Source: Arthrobacter bambusae (GTDB lineage Bacteria; Actinomycetota; Actinomycetes; Actinomycetales; Micrococcaceae). Taken from it: a DNA stretch of 64,000 nt. The position numbers and the translations under genes were made by a program. Shown here one piece after another: positions 45,566-56,077 of this stretch (position 1 is its first letter; each line of letters opens with the position of its first letter). The DNA is taken from contig NZ_JAHHZS010000021.1 in assembly GCF_022606295.1 (NCBI RefSeq), positions 17,316 to 81,315 of the forward strand. Reading direction: 5' to 3'. A model generated the notes under the pieces. That model saw nothing but the letters and a program-made list of their open reading frames with translations. It did no database searches and was not told the DNA's origin.

Positions 45566-46717
45566 GTGCAGATTGATTTCGCTTCATCCAGGCAGTCGAC
45601 CCTGGGGGTGGAATGGGAGCTCGCGCTCGTCAACGCACGCACCGGCGAACTGGTCTCTGTCGCAAACGAGGTGTTGCGTGGCGTGGCGTCGCGTCACCCG
45701 GACCTCAACGAAGACGACGAGCATCCGCACATCAAACGTGAGCTGCTCCTGAACACCGTGGAACTAGTCACGGGCGTGTGCAACACCGTCAAGGAAGCCA
45801 AGGAAGACTTGGCCCGCTCGCTGCAGGCTGTCAGGGAAGTCACCGACCCCATGGGCGTGGAACTTTTCTGCGCTGGCAGCCACCCCTTCAGCCCGCCGCA
45901 GCTTCAGCCCGTCTCGGACAAAGAGCGCTATGCCAAGCTGATTGACCGGACCCAATGGTGGGGACGGCAAATGGTCATCTACGGAGTCCACGTCCATGTC
46001 GGCCTCGACCGGAGGGACAAGGCGCTCCCCATCCTCGACGGGTTGGTCAACTACTTCCCCCATTTCCAGGCATTGTCCGCTTCAAGCCCGTTCTGGGGTG
46101 GCGAAGACACCGGCTATGCGTCACAGCGCGCCCTGATGTTCCAGCAACTGCCCACGGCCGGATTGCCATTCCAGTTCCCCAGTTGGGCCGAATACGAGTC
46201 CTATGTCCAGGACATGTTCACTACCGGAGTGATCGACACCCTGTCTGAAATCCGCTGGGACATCCGGCCAGTGCCGAACCTGGGCACTATCGAGATGCGC
46301 ATTTGCGATGGCCTCGCCACGCTCGAGGAAGTCGGCGCCGTTGCGGCCCTGACCCAATGCCTGGTGGACGAGTTCTCCACGATCCTGGACAACGGCGGCA
46401 GCATTCCGACCATGCCGCCGTGGCATATCCAGGAAAACAAGTGGCGTGCGGCCCGTTACGGCATGGAGGCGATCATCATCCTCGACGCCGAAGGCAACGA
46501 GCAGCTCGTCACTGATCACCTGAAGGAAACGCTGCTGCGCCTGGCGCCCATCGCCGAGAAGCTGGGTTGCTCGGCCGAGCTGGCCGACGTCGAGAAGATC
46601 ATCGCCCGCGGAGCCGGCTACCAGCGCCAGCGCCGGGTCGCTGCCCAGCATGACGGCGATCTTCACGCGGTTGTCCAGGATCTCGTGGAGCAAATGCGGT
46701 CCGTTCTGACCGCCTAG
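45566..46717 (+). CDS. Carboxylate-amine ligase / glutamate--cysteine ligase family 2 (YbdK-like)
   Basis: 383 residues. The YbdK/GCS2 family start VQIDFASSRQSTLGVEWELA contains the glutamate-site motif GVEWELAL; HVHVGLDRRDKAL and WDIRPVPNLGTIEMRICDG are diagnostic. These ATP-grasp-like ligases make gamma-glutamyl peptides, but actinobacteria make mycothiol rather than glutathione, so the substrate here is open. GTG 45566 is preceded by GAGGGG six bases upstream; the open frame before it is not coding-like. Single gene. Confidence 0.9.
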   Translation: MQIDFASSRQSTLGVEWELALVNARTGELVSVANEVLRGVASRHPDLNEDDEHPHIKRELLLNTVELVTGVCNTVKEAKEDLARSLQAVREVTDPMGVELFCAGSHPFSPPQLQPVSDKERYAKLIDRTQWWGRQMVIYGVHVHVGLDRRDKALPILDGLVNYFPHFQALSASSPFWGGEDTGYASQRALMFQQLPTAGLPFQFPSWAEYESYVQDMFTTGVIDTLSEIRWDIRPVPNLGTIEMRICDGLATLEEVGAVAALTQCLVDEFSTILDNGGSIPTMPPWHIQENKWRAARYGMEAIIILDAEGNEQLVTDHLKETLLRLAPIAEKLGCSAELADVEKIIARGAGYQRQRRVAAQHDGDLHAVVQDLVEQMRSVLTA

Positions 46718-46750
46718 CGCTGCTGTCCGGCCACCGGCAGGGTCCCGCGC

Positions 46751-47878
46751 CTACACCGAAACCGTGGTCACCGGCAGGGAGGAATCCGGAGCGAAGGCAA
46801 CGCCGCTGGGACCGATTCCGGCCATGATGAGCTGCGAGCCCAGTGCAGCGACCATGGCTCCGTTGTCGGTACACAGTGACAGCGGCGGCACATGCAGGGT
46901 GATCCCCGCCGCGCCGCAGCGTTGCCCTGTCAGTTCACGGAGCCGGGAGTTGGCAGCGACGCCACCACCCAGCAGGAGATCCGTGATGCGGTTCTCCTTG
47001 CAGGCCAGCACAGCCTTGGACGTGATGACGTCCACCACCGCCTCCTGGAACGCGGCGGCGATATCGGCAACGGGAACGTCCTCGCCCCGGGCTTCGAATT
47101 GTTCGACACAGCGCGCGACGGCGGTCTTGAGCCCGCTGAAGGACCAATCGTAGCGGTGGGGTCCCGGTTCCTCCGCGGTCCCCATGTACTTCGGTTGCGT
47201 CAGGCCGCGCGGGAAACGGATGGCCTTGGCGTTGCCGTGCTTGGCGACTTTGTCGATGGCCGGTCCGCCCGGGTAGCCAAGGCCCAGGAGCCTGGCGACT
47301 TTGTCGTACGCCTCGCCTGCGGCGTCGTCGATGGTGGAGCCAAGCATCTCGACGTCGTCGGTGATGCTGCGGATGCGCAGGATTTCGGTGTGTCCGCCCG
47401 AAACGAGCAGCGCTCCGAGATTTTCCGGCAGCCGAGCGCCTGAACCGAGTCCCCCCGTGCCGCCACCGGCACCGTCAAGGAGCCCGACGCCGACGTGCGC
47501 CACCAAGTGGTTGATCGCGTAGAGCGGCTTGCCCGTGGCAACAGAGAGCGCCTTGGCCGCGCAGACGCCCACCATGAGCGCGCCCGCCAAGCCGGGTCCG
47601 GAGGTCACGGCGATGGCGTCGATATCGTCCAGCGCCACCCCCGCTTCGTGCAAGGCCTCCTGCAGCGTGGGAACAAAAGCGTCCAGGTGCGCGCGCGAAG
47701 CGATCTCCGGAATGACGCCGCCGAAACGGACGTGCTCATCCATCGAGGAAGACACCGTGTTGGTCAGTAGCGTGGTTCCGCGGACGATCCCGACGCCGGT
47801 TTCGTCGCAGGAGGATTCGATCCCCAGCACGAGCGGCTGGACGGTGCCGGGCTGGTTCACGTGGCCGGGGTGGTTCAT
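46751..47878 (-). CDS. tsaD: tRNA N6-adenosine threonylcarbamoyltransferase
   Basis: 375-residue enzyme of t6A37 synthesis that moves threonylcarbamoyl to adenosine in ANN-reading tRNAs. The start is [18 protein letters not shown]; metal-binding His pair [22 protein letters not shown] and [10 protein letters not shown] are all present. Its ATG overlaps the rimI stop by four bases (ATGA). Last gene of the alr-tsaE-tsaB-rimI-tsaD operon. Confidence 0.97.
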   Translation of the reverse strand: MNHPGHVNQPGTVQPLVLGIESSCDETGVGIVRGTTLLTNTVSSSMDEHVRFGGVIPEIASRAHLDAFVPTLQEALHEAGVALDDIDAIAVTSGPGLAGALMVGVCAAKALSVATGKPLYAINHLVAHVGVGLLDGAGGGTGGLGSGARLPENLGALLVSGGHTEILRIRSITDDVEMLGSTIDDAAGEAYDKVARLLGLGYPGGPAIDKVAKHGNAKAIRFPRGLTQPKYMGTAEEPGPHRYDWSFSGLKTAVARCVEQFEARGEDVPVADIAAAFQEAVVDVITSKAVLACKENRITDLLLGGGVAANSRLRELTGQRCGAAGITLHVPPLSLCTDNGAMVAALGSQLIMAGIGPSGVAFAPDSSLPVTTVSV

Positions 47879-48363
47879 GCCGGTATTCCTTCAGTCAATG
47901 TCAACCTCATGATGAGGGCGTCCGTGCCGTCGCGGTAGTACCGCCTGCGCACGTGGATCTGCTCGAAGCCGAACCGCACGTACAGTGCCTGCGCTCGTGG
48001 ATTGTCCGCGCGGACCTCCAGGAGCACTTCCACCGCGCCCCGCCGTCGGGCCTCTTCGATCAGTTCCGTGAGGATGGCGGAGCCAATTCCCCTGCCTTCG
48101 AATTCGGGCACGACGGCGATTGTCTGGACGTCCGCGATCGGCTCGATGCACATGAGCCCGGCGTAGGCCACGATCTTTCCGTCGGCTTCGGCCACGACGT
48201 AACGGCGGGTATCTATCTGGGCAAGTTCGTCGAAGAACATCTGCATCGGCCACGCGTCCACCGGGAAGAGCCGGCGCTCGAGGACCTCGACCGCGGTGAC
48301 GTCGTCAGGGGTCATGTTACGCAAGGTCACGCCGTCGAGCTTGAATTGGTATGTGGGGTTCAC
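47875..48363 (-). CDS. rimI: Ribosomal protein alanine N-acetyltransferase-like GNAT
   Basis: 162 residues starting [20 protein letters not shown], with the acetyl-CoA motif [20 protein letters not shown] and [20 protein letters not shown]. These match RimI, which acetylates ribosomal protein S18. The longer open frame to 48771 overlaps tsaB and is rejected; GTG 48363 overlaps the tsaB stop by four bases. Position between tsaB and tsaD is the standard actinobacterial arrangement. Confidence 0.92.
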   Translation of the reverse strand: MNPTYQFKLDGVTLRNMTPDDVTAVEVLERRLFPVDAWPMQMFFDELAQIDTRRYVVAEADGKIVAYAGLMCIEPIADVQTIAVVPEFEGRGIGSAILTELIEEARRRGAVEVLLEVRADNPRAQALYVRFGFEQIHVRRRYYRDGTDALIMRLTLTEGIPA

Positions 48364-49031
48364 AAGGCACGCTTCCTGGGGCCGGGCACTTGCGCGTCGG
48401 ATTCCCGCAAATACAAGGGTGTGGAGTCCGGCAGCTTTTCGCCCGCTGTGAGCAAGGCCATGGCGAACTGGCCCAACGAGGCTGCGTCGGGCTGGGTGGT
48501 GCTGAATTCCCCGTTCGCGTTGACGACATCCGCGTAGATGCCGCCGCCGGCGCCGAAGACCGGTAGATCGGGCAACTCCGAGGCGAACCCGACGTGCGGA
48601 CCGTCCACGAGTTGCGGAAGTTGGCCTTCCGTGAGCGTGTAGCGCGCCCAGTAGACCTCCTTGCGACGGGCGTCCGTGGCCACCAGGAACTCTGCCTGCG
48701 CCTCTGTTGACTCTGCCACTTCCAAAGCGATCGCATCCAGGCTCATGAGCCCGAAAAGAGGCTTGTTCCACGCAAACGCCAAAGTGCGGGCGGTCGCAAT
48801 CCCCGAGCGAAGCCCCGTGAACGGCCCGGGGCCGACGCCGGTGACGATGAGGTCGAGGTCTGCACCGCTTACGCCTGCGTCGCCCAGGAGTTTCTCGATG
48901 CCTGGCGCCAGGACTTCAGCGTGGCTGCGGGTGTCCTCCGTGGCGAAGGATTCCACCACGCCCTCCATGGCATCGTCCGAGATGAGTGCCGCACTCGCCA
49001 CGGCCGACGTATCAATGGCCAAGATCAGCAT
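48360..49031 (-). CDS. tsaB: TsaB, partner of TsaD in t6A synthesis
   Basis: 223 residues. The ASKHA-type start MLILAIDTSAVASAALIS and the TGVGPGPFTGLRSGIATARTL motif are typical of TsaB (YeaZ), the scaffold that joins TsaD and TsaE. ATG 49031 has GGAGGAG eight bases upstream, so the longer frame to 49070 is not used. Its start overlaps the tsaE stop by one base and its end overlaps rimI by four. Confidence 0.96.
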   Translation of the reverse strand: MLILAIDTSAVASAALISDDAMEGVVESFATEDTRSHAEVLAPGIEKLLGDAGVSGADLDLIVTGVGPGPFTGLRSGIATARTLAFAWNKPLFGLMSLDAIALEVAESTEAQAEFLVATDARRKEVYWARYTLTEGQLPQLVDGPHVGFASELPDLPVFGAGGGIYADVVNANGEFSTTQPDAASLGQFAMALLTAGEKLPDSTPLYLRESDAQVPGPRKRAL

Positions 49032-49632
49032 CAGGCGTTCTCCTCCAGTATTTCGGGCACGGCGCTCCAACGAGGGCCAAAGCCGCGGAAAACGATGGTG
49101 CGGGGTTCGTCGTCGTCTTCGGGGTCGAAGTCCAGTACGGCGTCGTGGCCCGCCTCCGGGCGGGTTACCGCCGCCTCCGCTCCCCCCACCGTCCGGTGCA
49201 TCTCGATGTCCAGGCGGCTATCCGAAAGGTGTTCCACGCGCTCCCGCCCCCATTCGACAACCGTCACGGAGCTGTCCATGGTGTTTTCGAGGTCGATGTC
49301 GTCGATTTCCGCGGCGGACCCCAGCCGGTAGGCATCGACGTGGACCAGGTCGGGACCGCCGGGGCGCGGCCCGTCCGGCAGGTTCGGGTGGATGCGCACC
49401 AGGACGAACGTAGGTGAAATGATGCCTGCCCGGACACCCAGTCCTTCGCCGAGTCCCTGCGTGAAAGTGGTCTTGCCGGCACCGAGTTCGCCTGTCAGGA
49501 CGAGCAGGTCACCGGGCTCAAGGACCCCGGCGAGCGCCGAACCCAAAGCATGCGTCTGCTCCGCCGTCGCGACCTTGACCGTCCGTTCCCACAAGGCCTC
49601 AGTCAACGGGGCCTTACTAATCGACGGCCCGC

Positions 49633-49636
<4 letters not shown>
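49031..49636 (-). CDS. tsaE: TsaE, ATPase for t6A synthesis
   Basis: 201 residues. The P-loop TGELGAGKTTFTQGLGEGLG is at about 48-67, then SPTFVLVRIH, VDAYRLGSAAEIDDIDLENT and VTVVEWGRERVEHL, the family's DxYR and EWG blocks. ATPase of the TsaBDE complex. Starts at GTG 49636 with a four-base overlap with the alr stop. A long acidic C-terminal insert (GGAEAAVTRPEAGHDAVLDF) is unusual for the family's length. Confidence 0.95.
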
Positions 49637-50838
<1,202 letters not shown>

Positions 50839-50909
50839 CCTCACGATTCTAGTGCCGCGACGACATGCGGGTTGACTGGAGCGGGCGGGTTGACTGGGGT
50901 GGGCGCCGC

Positions 50910-52016
50910 TCAAGCATCCGAGTTGTGGGCGATCGTGGCCGTCGCACGACGTTGGGCCCCGGGCGGGACATCCCCCACAATGTCCTCGAGGAAGGCGAAC
51001 CGTTTGAGCCACTGGCTGGACTGCCGCTCCCGCCGGGCGTTGGCGCGCTGCCACCAATCGGCGATGTCTCCCCAACCAGGTGCAGCCAGCGAGCCGCCCA
51101 CTTCCTGTACCGCCAGCGAGGCACATAGATTGGCAAAACGGAGCCGGTCCCCCAAAGGCCATCCGGCGAGGCAGCCCACAACAAACGCCGCACCGAAGCA
51201 GTCGCCCGCACCGGTGGGGTCGTACGCCGTCACAGGAAGGGACGGCACCCACTCCTCCTCACCGGTTTCGGAATCCACGGCCATGGCTCCCTGTGCTCCC
51301 AGCGTCACTACAGCCACCGGAACCCGGTCGGCGAGGGTGTAGAGGGCAGACCAGGGGTTGTCCTTGCCGGTGAAGGCCATCGCTTCCCGTTGGTTCGGCA
51401 TGAAGGCGTGGAAATTGCCGAGCTGGTCGAGCCGCCTGGAAGACCATTCTCCCGTCGGATCCCATCCGGCGTCGCCGAAGAGTTTGACGCCAGCTCTCCT
51501 TGCCGCCAGCATCCAGGGCTCTGGCTCCTCGCCGAGGTCCGCGACGGCGGCGAGCGCCTTGGGCGGCTCGCCAATCAGTTCCGAAGCGCTCATGGGCGAG
51601 GGATGTCCGTGGGTGACCATGGAACGATCCTGATCGACGCACAAGGAGACAGTGACCGGGGAATGCCAGCCTTCGAACCGCCTGGACAGGGAGAGGTCCA
51701 CGTGCTCCTGGCTTTCCAGGATCCGCCAGTTGAAGTCCCCGTATCCGTCATCCCCGAAGGCCGCAGCGAGGCTGGTCCGCAGTCCAAGCCGCGCAGCCGC
51801 GATCGCTTGGTTGGCCACGCCACCAGGGCAGGTCCCCATACCTTGGCTCCACACTTCGGTCCCCGGTTCAGGGCTGCGGTCCAGTCCGGTAAAGATAATG
51901 TCCTGGAACACGGTGCCAGTCAGCAGGAGGTCGCAACCTGGGTTGGCCCCCTCCCCCGGCGCATCGTCACGGATCGCGGCGAGGGGATCGAATCGGGCCC
52001 TGGGCGTTGCGTCCAT
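50910..52016 (-). CDS. PfkB family carbohydrate kinase
   Basis: 368 residues. Ribokinase-fold signatures are GMGTCPGGVANQAIAAARLG near the N-terminus and DPTGAGDCFGAAFVVGCLAG near the C-terminus, the latter holding the catalytic Asp. FMPNQREAMAFTGKDN is the usual lid-adjacent segment. Cytosolic ATP-dependent sugar kinase; sugar unknown. Ends 71 bp before alr on the same strand, so it may be the first gene of the alr operon. Starts at ATG 52016. Confidence 0.9.
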   Translation of the reverse strand: MDATPRARFDPLAAIRDDAPGEGANPGCDLLLTGTVFQDIIFTGLDRSPEPGTEVWSQGMGTCPGGVANQAIAAARLGLRTSLAAAFGDDGYGDFNWRILESQEHVDLSLSRRFEGWHSPVTVSLCVDQDRSMVTHGHPSPMSASELIGEPPKALAAVADLGEEPEPWMLAARRAGVKLFGDAGWDPTGEWSSRRLDQLGNFHAFMPNQREAMAFTGKDNPWSALYTLADRVPVAVVTLGAQGAMAVDSETGEEEWVPSLPVTAYDPTGAGDCFGAAFVVGCLAGWPLGDRLRFANLCASLAVQEVGGSLAAPGWGDIADWWQRANARRERQSSQWLKRFAFLEDIVGDVPPGAQRRATATIAHNSDA

Positions 52017-52051
52017 GCACGGCAGACTACGCCGCGGCCACGATTGTGCAT

Positions 52052-52099
52052 AGCTTTAGCCCGGCGCGGACCGGACGAATCGCGGACCGGGCTAAAGCT
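52052..52099 (-). terminator. Terminator of the GNAT gene, overlapping its stop
   Basis: Perfect 13-bp stem AGCTTTAGCCCGG / CCGGGCTAAAGCT with a 22-base loop. The TAG stop of the GNAT gene lies inside the outer arm. Confidence 0.8.
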
Positions 52100-52622
52100 C
52101 CTGGTACATGACGTGCAGCCCAACGTAGCCAAGGGTTGGATGCTGGAAGGCCCCGGGGATCGTCGCCAGGATACGGAAGCCCATGGACTGCCACAGGCCC
52201 ACAGCACGGACGTTGCTCTCGACGACGGCGTTGAACTGCATGGCCTTGAACCCGGCATCCCGGGCGGCAACCAAGGAATAGGCACACAGTGCTCGAGCGA
52301 TTCCCTGCCCGCCCTGGTCGGCACGGACCATGTAGCCGGCGTTGGCCACGTGGCTTCCGCCTCCGCCCTGGTTGGCGTGCAGTTCACCGGTACCCAGCAC
52401 GTCGCCGTCGCGCACTGCCACAAAGGTCAGGCCGGGCGCTTCCTTCAACCATTTGCTCCTTGCAGCTTCTTCGCTAGTGTCGCGGTCCCAGGTGAAGGTC
52501 TCCCCCGCCCGGATCACGGGTTCCAGGACGGCCCAGATCCCGGGCCAGTCGCTTGCCTCGGCGGGCCGGATCTCGTAGCTAACGGCCGCCGGCGTTCCTG
52601 CTTCGCTGTTTGAGTGGCTCAC
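52092..52622 (-). CDS. GNAT family N-acetyltransferase
   Basis: 176 residues. Core GNAT features: VSYEIRPAEASDWPGIWAVL at the start, the acetyl-CoA loop RADQGGQGIARALCAYSLVA, and VVESNVRAVGLWQSMGFRIL near the end, as in phosphinothricin/puromycin-type acetyltransferases. The substrate is unknown. GTG 52622 is assumed; no ribosome binding site is seen, and an upstream frame to 52676 is possible. It sits between the PfkB gene and mshA, divergent from mshA. Confidence 0.85.
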   Translation of the reverse strand: MSHSNSEAGTPAAVSYEIRPAEASDWPGIWAVLEPVIRAGETFTWDRDTSEEAARSKWLKEAPGLTFVAVRDGDVLGTGELHANQGGGGSHVANAGYMVRADQGGQGIARALCAYSLVAARDAGFKAMQFNAVVESNVRAVGLWQSMGFRILATIPGAFQHPTLGYVGLHVMYQEL

Positions 52623-52770
52623 GTTCGTTACGGTATCAGCCCGCCATCCACGGCCGGCCCTGCAGGCTGGCTGCAATGCCGTGGAGGTCAGGAGTAGTGT
52701 TTTCGCTGGGACGCAGAGGATCTATCACTTTGCGGAACTTGTTGAATTGCGTTCGATACAGGAGGTAGCG

Positions 52771-54015
52771 GTGTCGTTGATCCGTCGCGTGGCCTTCCTG
52801 TCACTCCACACTTCTCCTATGGAGCAGCCGGGTTCGGGCGATGCGGGCGGCATGAATGTGTACGTCCGGGCGTTGGCCATGGCTTTGGCGGATGTTGGCG
52901 TTGAGGTGGAGATCTTCACGCGTTCGACGTCCGCCGGGCAGCCCGCCGTCGAACACCCCGGTCCCGGCGTCTGCGTCCACAACGTGCTGGCAGGCCCGCC
53001 CCGGAAGCTGCCCAAGGAGGAACTTCCCGATCTCCTCCACACGATGGTTGCCGAGATCGAGAGGATCCGGCAGCGGCAACCGCACGGACGTTACGACGCG
53101 ATCCATTCGCACTACTGGGTATCCGGCGTGGCCGGCCTTGAGCTGTCCGCATTGTGGAACGTGCCGCTGATCCACACGATGCACACGATGGCGAAGGTCA
53201 AGAACCTGGTGCTCGAATCCGGCGAGCGGCCTGAACCGCGCCTGCGTGAAGACGGCGAACAGAGGATCGTGGATGGAGCCACCCGGCTCGTGGCCAACAC
53301 TCCCGCGGAAGCCCAGGAACTCGTCTCGCACTACAACGCCGACTTCGACCACATCGACATCGCTCCCCCCGGCGTCGACCTCACGGTGTTCACGCCCGCA
53401 TTCCGGGCCCGTTCCCGCGCCGAGCTTGGCGTGCGGCCCGGCAGTTTCCACCTGCTCTTCGCCGGACGCATCCAGCGGCTCAAGGGACCGCAGGTCTTCG
53501 TCGAGGCTGCGGGAATCCTCCGCAAGAGGCGGCCCGACATCGACCTCGAACTGACCATCCTCGGTGCCTTGAGCGGCGCCAAGGACTTCAATCTGCAGTC
53601 CTTCATCACTGCCGCGGGGCTGGACGACGTCGTCACCCACCGCGCGCCGGTCAAGGCGCCGAAGCTGGCGGGCTGGTTTCGTTCAGCCGACGTCGTGGTG
53701 ATGCCATCCTTCAGCGAATCGTTCGGGCTTGTTGCCCTCGAGGCGCAGGCCTGCGGCACCCCGGTGGTGGCCACCAACGTGGGCGGCCTGTCCCGCGCCG
53801 TTGCCGGCGGTCGCACGGGCATTTTGGTTGACGGCCACGATCCCTCGCGCTGGGCCGACGTCATCGAAGCCTTGTACGACGATCCCCGTACCCGCGAAGA
53901 CATGGGCCGCGCCGCTGCCGTCCATGCGGAGGCCTTCGGCTGGCAAAGGACGGCAGCCATCACGCTTGAGAGCTACCACTCCGCCATCGGCGCCGTCCTT
54001 GTCCGCCCAAGCTAA
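52771..54015 (+). CDS. mshA: D-inositol-3-phosphate glycosyltransferase
   Basis: 414-residue GT4 glycosyltransferase that joins GlcNAc from UDP-GlcNAc to inositol-3-phosphate, the first committed step of mycothiol synthesis. VAFLSLHTSPMEQPGSGDAG opens the GT-B fold; YDAIHSHYWVSGVAG, HIDIAPPGVDLTVFTP and MPSFSESFGLVALEAQACGT hold the donor-site residues (EX7E). Strong start: GTG 52771 with AGGAGG eight bases upstream. Works with ino1 at 57148-58233, which makes its acceptor. Its stop is followed within six bases by a 32-bp tandem repeat. Confidence 0.95.
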   Translation: MSLIRRVAFLSLHTSPMEQPGSGDAGGMNVYVRALAMALADVGVEVEIFTRSTSAGQPAVEHPGPGVCVHNVLAGPPRKLPKEELPDLLHTMVAEIERIRQRQPHGRYDAIHSHYWVSGVAGLELSALWNVPLIHTMHTMAKVKNLVLESGERPEPRLREDGEQRIVDGATRLVANTPAEAQELVSHYNADFDHIDIAPPGVDLTVFTPAFRARSRAELGVRPGSFHLLFAGRIQRLKGPQVFVEAAGILRKRRPDIDLELTILGALSGAKDFNLQSFITAAGLDDVVTHRAPVKAPKLAGWFRSADVVVMPSFSESFGLVALEAQACGTPVVATNVGGLSRAVAGGRTGILVDGHDPSRWADVIEALYDDPRTREDMGRAAAVHAEAFGWQRTAAITLESYHSAIGAVLVRPS

Positions 54016-54021
54016 ACGCCT

Positions 54022-54161
54022 GCTCACCTATCGCCGCAATCCCCCAAACCCTCGCTCACCTATCGCCGCAATCCCCCAAACCCTCGCTCACCTATCGCCG
54101 CAATCCCCCAAACCCTCGCTCACCTATCGCCGCAATCCCCCAAACCCTCGCTCACCTATCG
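54022..54161. repeat. Tandem 32-bp repeat, four copies plus a partial, after mshA
   Basis: Unit begins GCTCACCTATCGCCGCAATC and ends CCCCAAACCCTC (32 bp). Four exact copies run from 54022 to 54149, and a fifth partial copy (GCTCACCTATCG) ends at 54161. It starts six bases after the mshA stop. The same GCTCACC(TAT) core occurs in the arrays at 55913-55990 and 57070-57147. Not CRISPR: copies touch without spacers. Confidence 0.97.
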
Positions 54162-54215
54162 GGGCACGACTGATAGATTGTCGCGGACAGTGTTCCCGAG
54201 GAGTTGAGGACAAGG

Positions 54216-55910
54216 ATGTCTGAAAACAAGATCTTGAGCGACCTCGACATTGCCCGGAGTGCGGCGATACGTCCCATCGTGGAAATCGCAGAGCGTGCCG
54301 GGATCAACGTCGATGCCCTGGAACTGTACGGCCGGTTCAAGGCGAAGATCGATCCTGCCAAACTGCGTCTCCCGGCGGCCAAACGCGCCGGCAAGATCGT
54401 CCTCGTCTCGGCCATGTCCCCGACGCCGGCGGGCGAGGGAAAGTCCACAACCACGGTGGGCCTTGCCGATTCCTTGGCACGGGCTGGCCACCGCGTGATG
54501 ATCGCGCTGCGCGAACCCTCCCTTGGGCCGATCCTGGGCATGAAGGGAGGAGCGACCGGTGGCGGCTACTCCCAGGTTCTTCCCATGGACGAGATCAACC
54601 TGCATTTCACCGGCGACTTCCACGCAATCACGTCCGCCAATAACGCCCTCATGGCCCTCGTGGACAACCACATCTTCCAAGGCAACGAGCTCAACATCGA
54701 CCCCCGCCGCATGACGTTCAAACGGGTCCTCGATATGAACGACCGCTCGCTGCGCGAAGTCATCATCGGCCTGGGCGGGCCCGCTCAAGGAGTCCCGCGG
54801 CAGGACGGCTTCGACATCACCGTGGCGTCCGAAATCATGGCCGTCTTCTGCCTCGCGACGGACTTGGATGATCTCCGCGAGCGCCTCGGCCGCATCACCT
54901 TCGGATACAGCTATGACCGGCGGCCGGTCACCGTGGCTGATCTCGGTGTCCAGGGCGCACTGACCATGCTGCTGAAGGACGCTATCAAACCGAACCTCGT
55001 TCAAACCATCGCCGGGACGCCGGCCCTGGTGCATGGCGGGCCGTTCGCCAACATCGCACACGGCTGCAACTCTCTCATCGCCACACAAACGGCCCAGGAG
55101 CTCGCCGATATCGTGGTCACGGAAGCGGGATTCGGCGCCGACCTTGGGGCCGAAAAGTACATGGACATCAAGTCGCGCATCGCGGACGTGGCGCCGTCCG
55201 CCGTCGTCGTGGTCGCAACTATCCGGGCGTTGAAGATGCAGGGGGGCATCCCGAAGGAGCTTCTCAAGGAGCCGAACGTGGAGGCGCTCGCTGCCGGCGT
55301 CGAAAACTTGAAACGGCATGTGCACAATATCGAGAAGTTTGGCGTCACCCCGGTCGTTGCCATCAACAAGTTCGCGACGGACACAACAGAAGAGCTCGAC
55401 TGGCTGCTGGCCTGGTGCGCCCGGGAGGGAGTGCAGGCAGCGGTGGCGGATGTCTGGGGCAGAGGTGGAGGCGGCGACGGCGGCGACGAGCTTGCGGCGA
55501 AGGTCGCCGCAGTGCTGGCGGCAGCAACGCCGTCGGACTTCCGTCATTTGTATCCCCTGAGCCTGTCAGTGGAGGACAAGATCCGCACGATAGTCCAGGA
55601 AATCTACGGCGCCGACGGTGTGGAGTTCTCAGTCCCCGCGCTCAGGCGCCTCGCGGACATCCGGAAAAATGGCTGGAGCGGGATGCCCGTCTGCATGGCA
55701 AAGACCCAATATTCATTCACCGACGACGCCTCCCAGTTGGGTGCCCCCAAGGGATTTACGGTGCATGTCCGCGAGCTGATTCCCAAGACCGGGGCGGGCT
55801 TCATCGTCGCACTGACCGGCGCGGTCATGACCATGCCCGGCTTGCCCAAGGAGCCCGCCGCGATGCGAATGGACGTCGATGAGCACGGCAACCCGGTGGG
55901 CCTCTTCTGA
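54216..55910 (+). CDS. fhs: Formate--tetrahydrofolate ligase
   Basis: 564-residue ATP-dependent enzyme making 10-formyl-THF from formate. The P-loop region [20 protein letters not shown] follows a short N-terminus; [20 protein letters not shown] and the [14 protein letters not shown] motif complete the Fhs core. The C-terminal [20 protein letters not shown] and [18 protein letters not shown] end is canonical. ATG 54216 with GAGGA seven bases upstream. It stands alone between two repeat arrays. Confidence 0.97.
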   Translation: MSENKILSDLDIARSAAIRPIVEIAERAGINVDALELYGRFKAKIDPAKLRLPAAKRAGKIVLVSAMSPTPAGEGKSTTTVGLADSLARAGHRVMIALREPSLGPILGMKGGATGGGYSQVLPMDEINLHFTGDFHAITSANNALMALVDNHIFQGNELNIDPRRMTFKRVLDMNDRSLREVIIGLGGPAQGVPRQDGFDITVASEIMAVFCLATDLDDLRERLGRITFGYSYDRRPVTVADLGVQGALTMLLKDAIKPNLVQTIAGTPALVHGGPFANIAHGCNSLIATQTAQELADIVVTEAGFGADLGAEKYMDIKSRIADVAPSAVVVVATIRALKMQGGIPKELLKEPNVEALAAGVENLKRHVHNIEKFGVTPVVAINKFATDTTEELDWLLAWCAREGVQAAVADVWGRGGGGDGGDELAAKVAAVLAAATPSDFRHLYPLSLSVEDKIRTIVQEIYGADGVEFSVPALRRLADIRKNGWSGMPVCMAKTQYSFTDDASQLGAPKGFTVHVRELIPKTGAGFIVALTGAVMTMPGLPKEPAAMRMDVDEHGNPVGLF

Positions 55911-55912
55911 CC

Positions 55913-55990
55913 CTCGCTCACCTATATGCCCTTTCACGGGACGCTCGCTCACATATATGGCCCTTTCGCGGGACGCTCGCTCACCTGTGG
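55913..55990. repeat. Imperfect 31-32-bp tandem repeat after fhs
   Basis: Two and a half units: 55913-55943, 55944-55975 and a partial 55976-55990, each starting CTCGCTCAC and running on as CTATATG(G)CCCTTTC. It begins two bases after the fhs stop. The word GCTCACCTAT is shared with the array at 54022-54161. Confidence 0.93.
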
Positions 55991-56077
55991 CACCTGAAGG
56001 CGGCCGGACCCTCGGCCGAATCCCGGGCCTGTGGATAACTTCTGCGAGCACCCGCCCCTTTGAGCAACAATGCGGGT

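Noticed and set aside
47875..48771. Longer rimI start overlapping tsaB
   Set aside because: Extra residues lie inside tsaB in another frame; the GTG at 48363 gives the normal RimI length.
54022..54161. Possible CRISPR array
   Set aside because: The 32-bp units are contiguous without spacers, and no cas gene is present.
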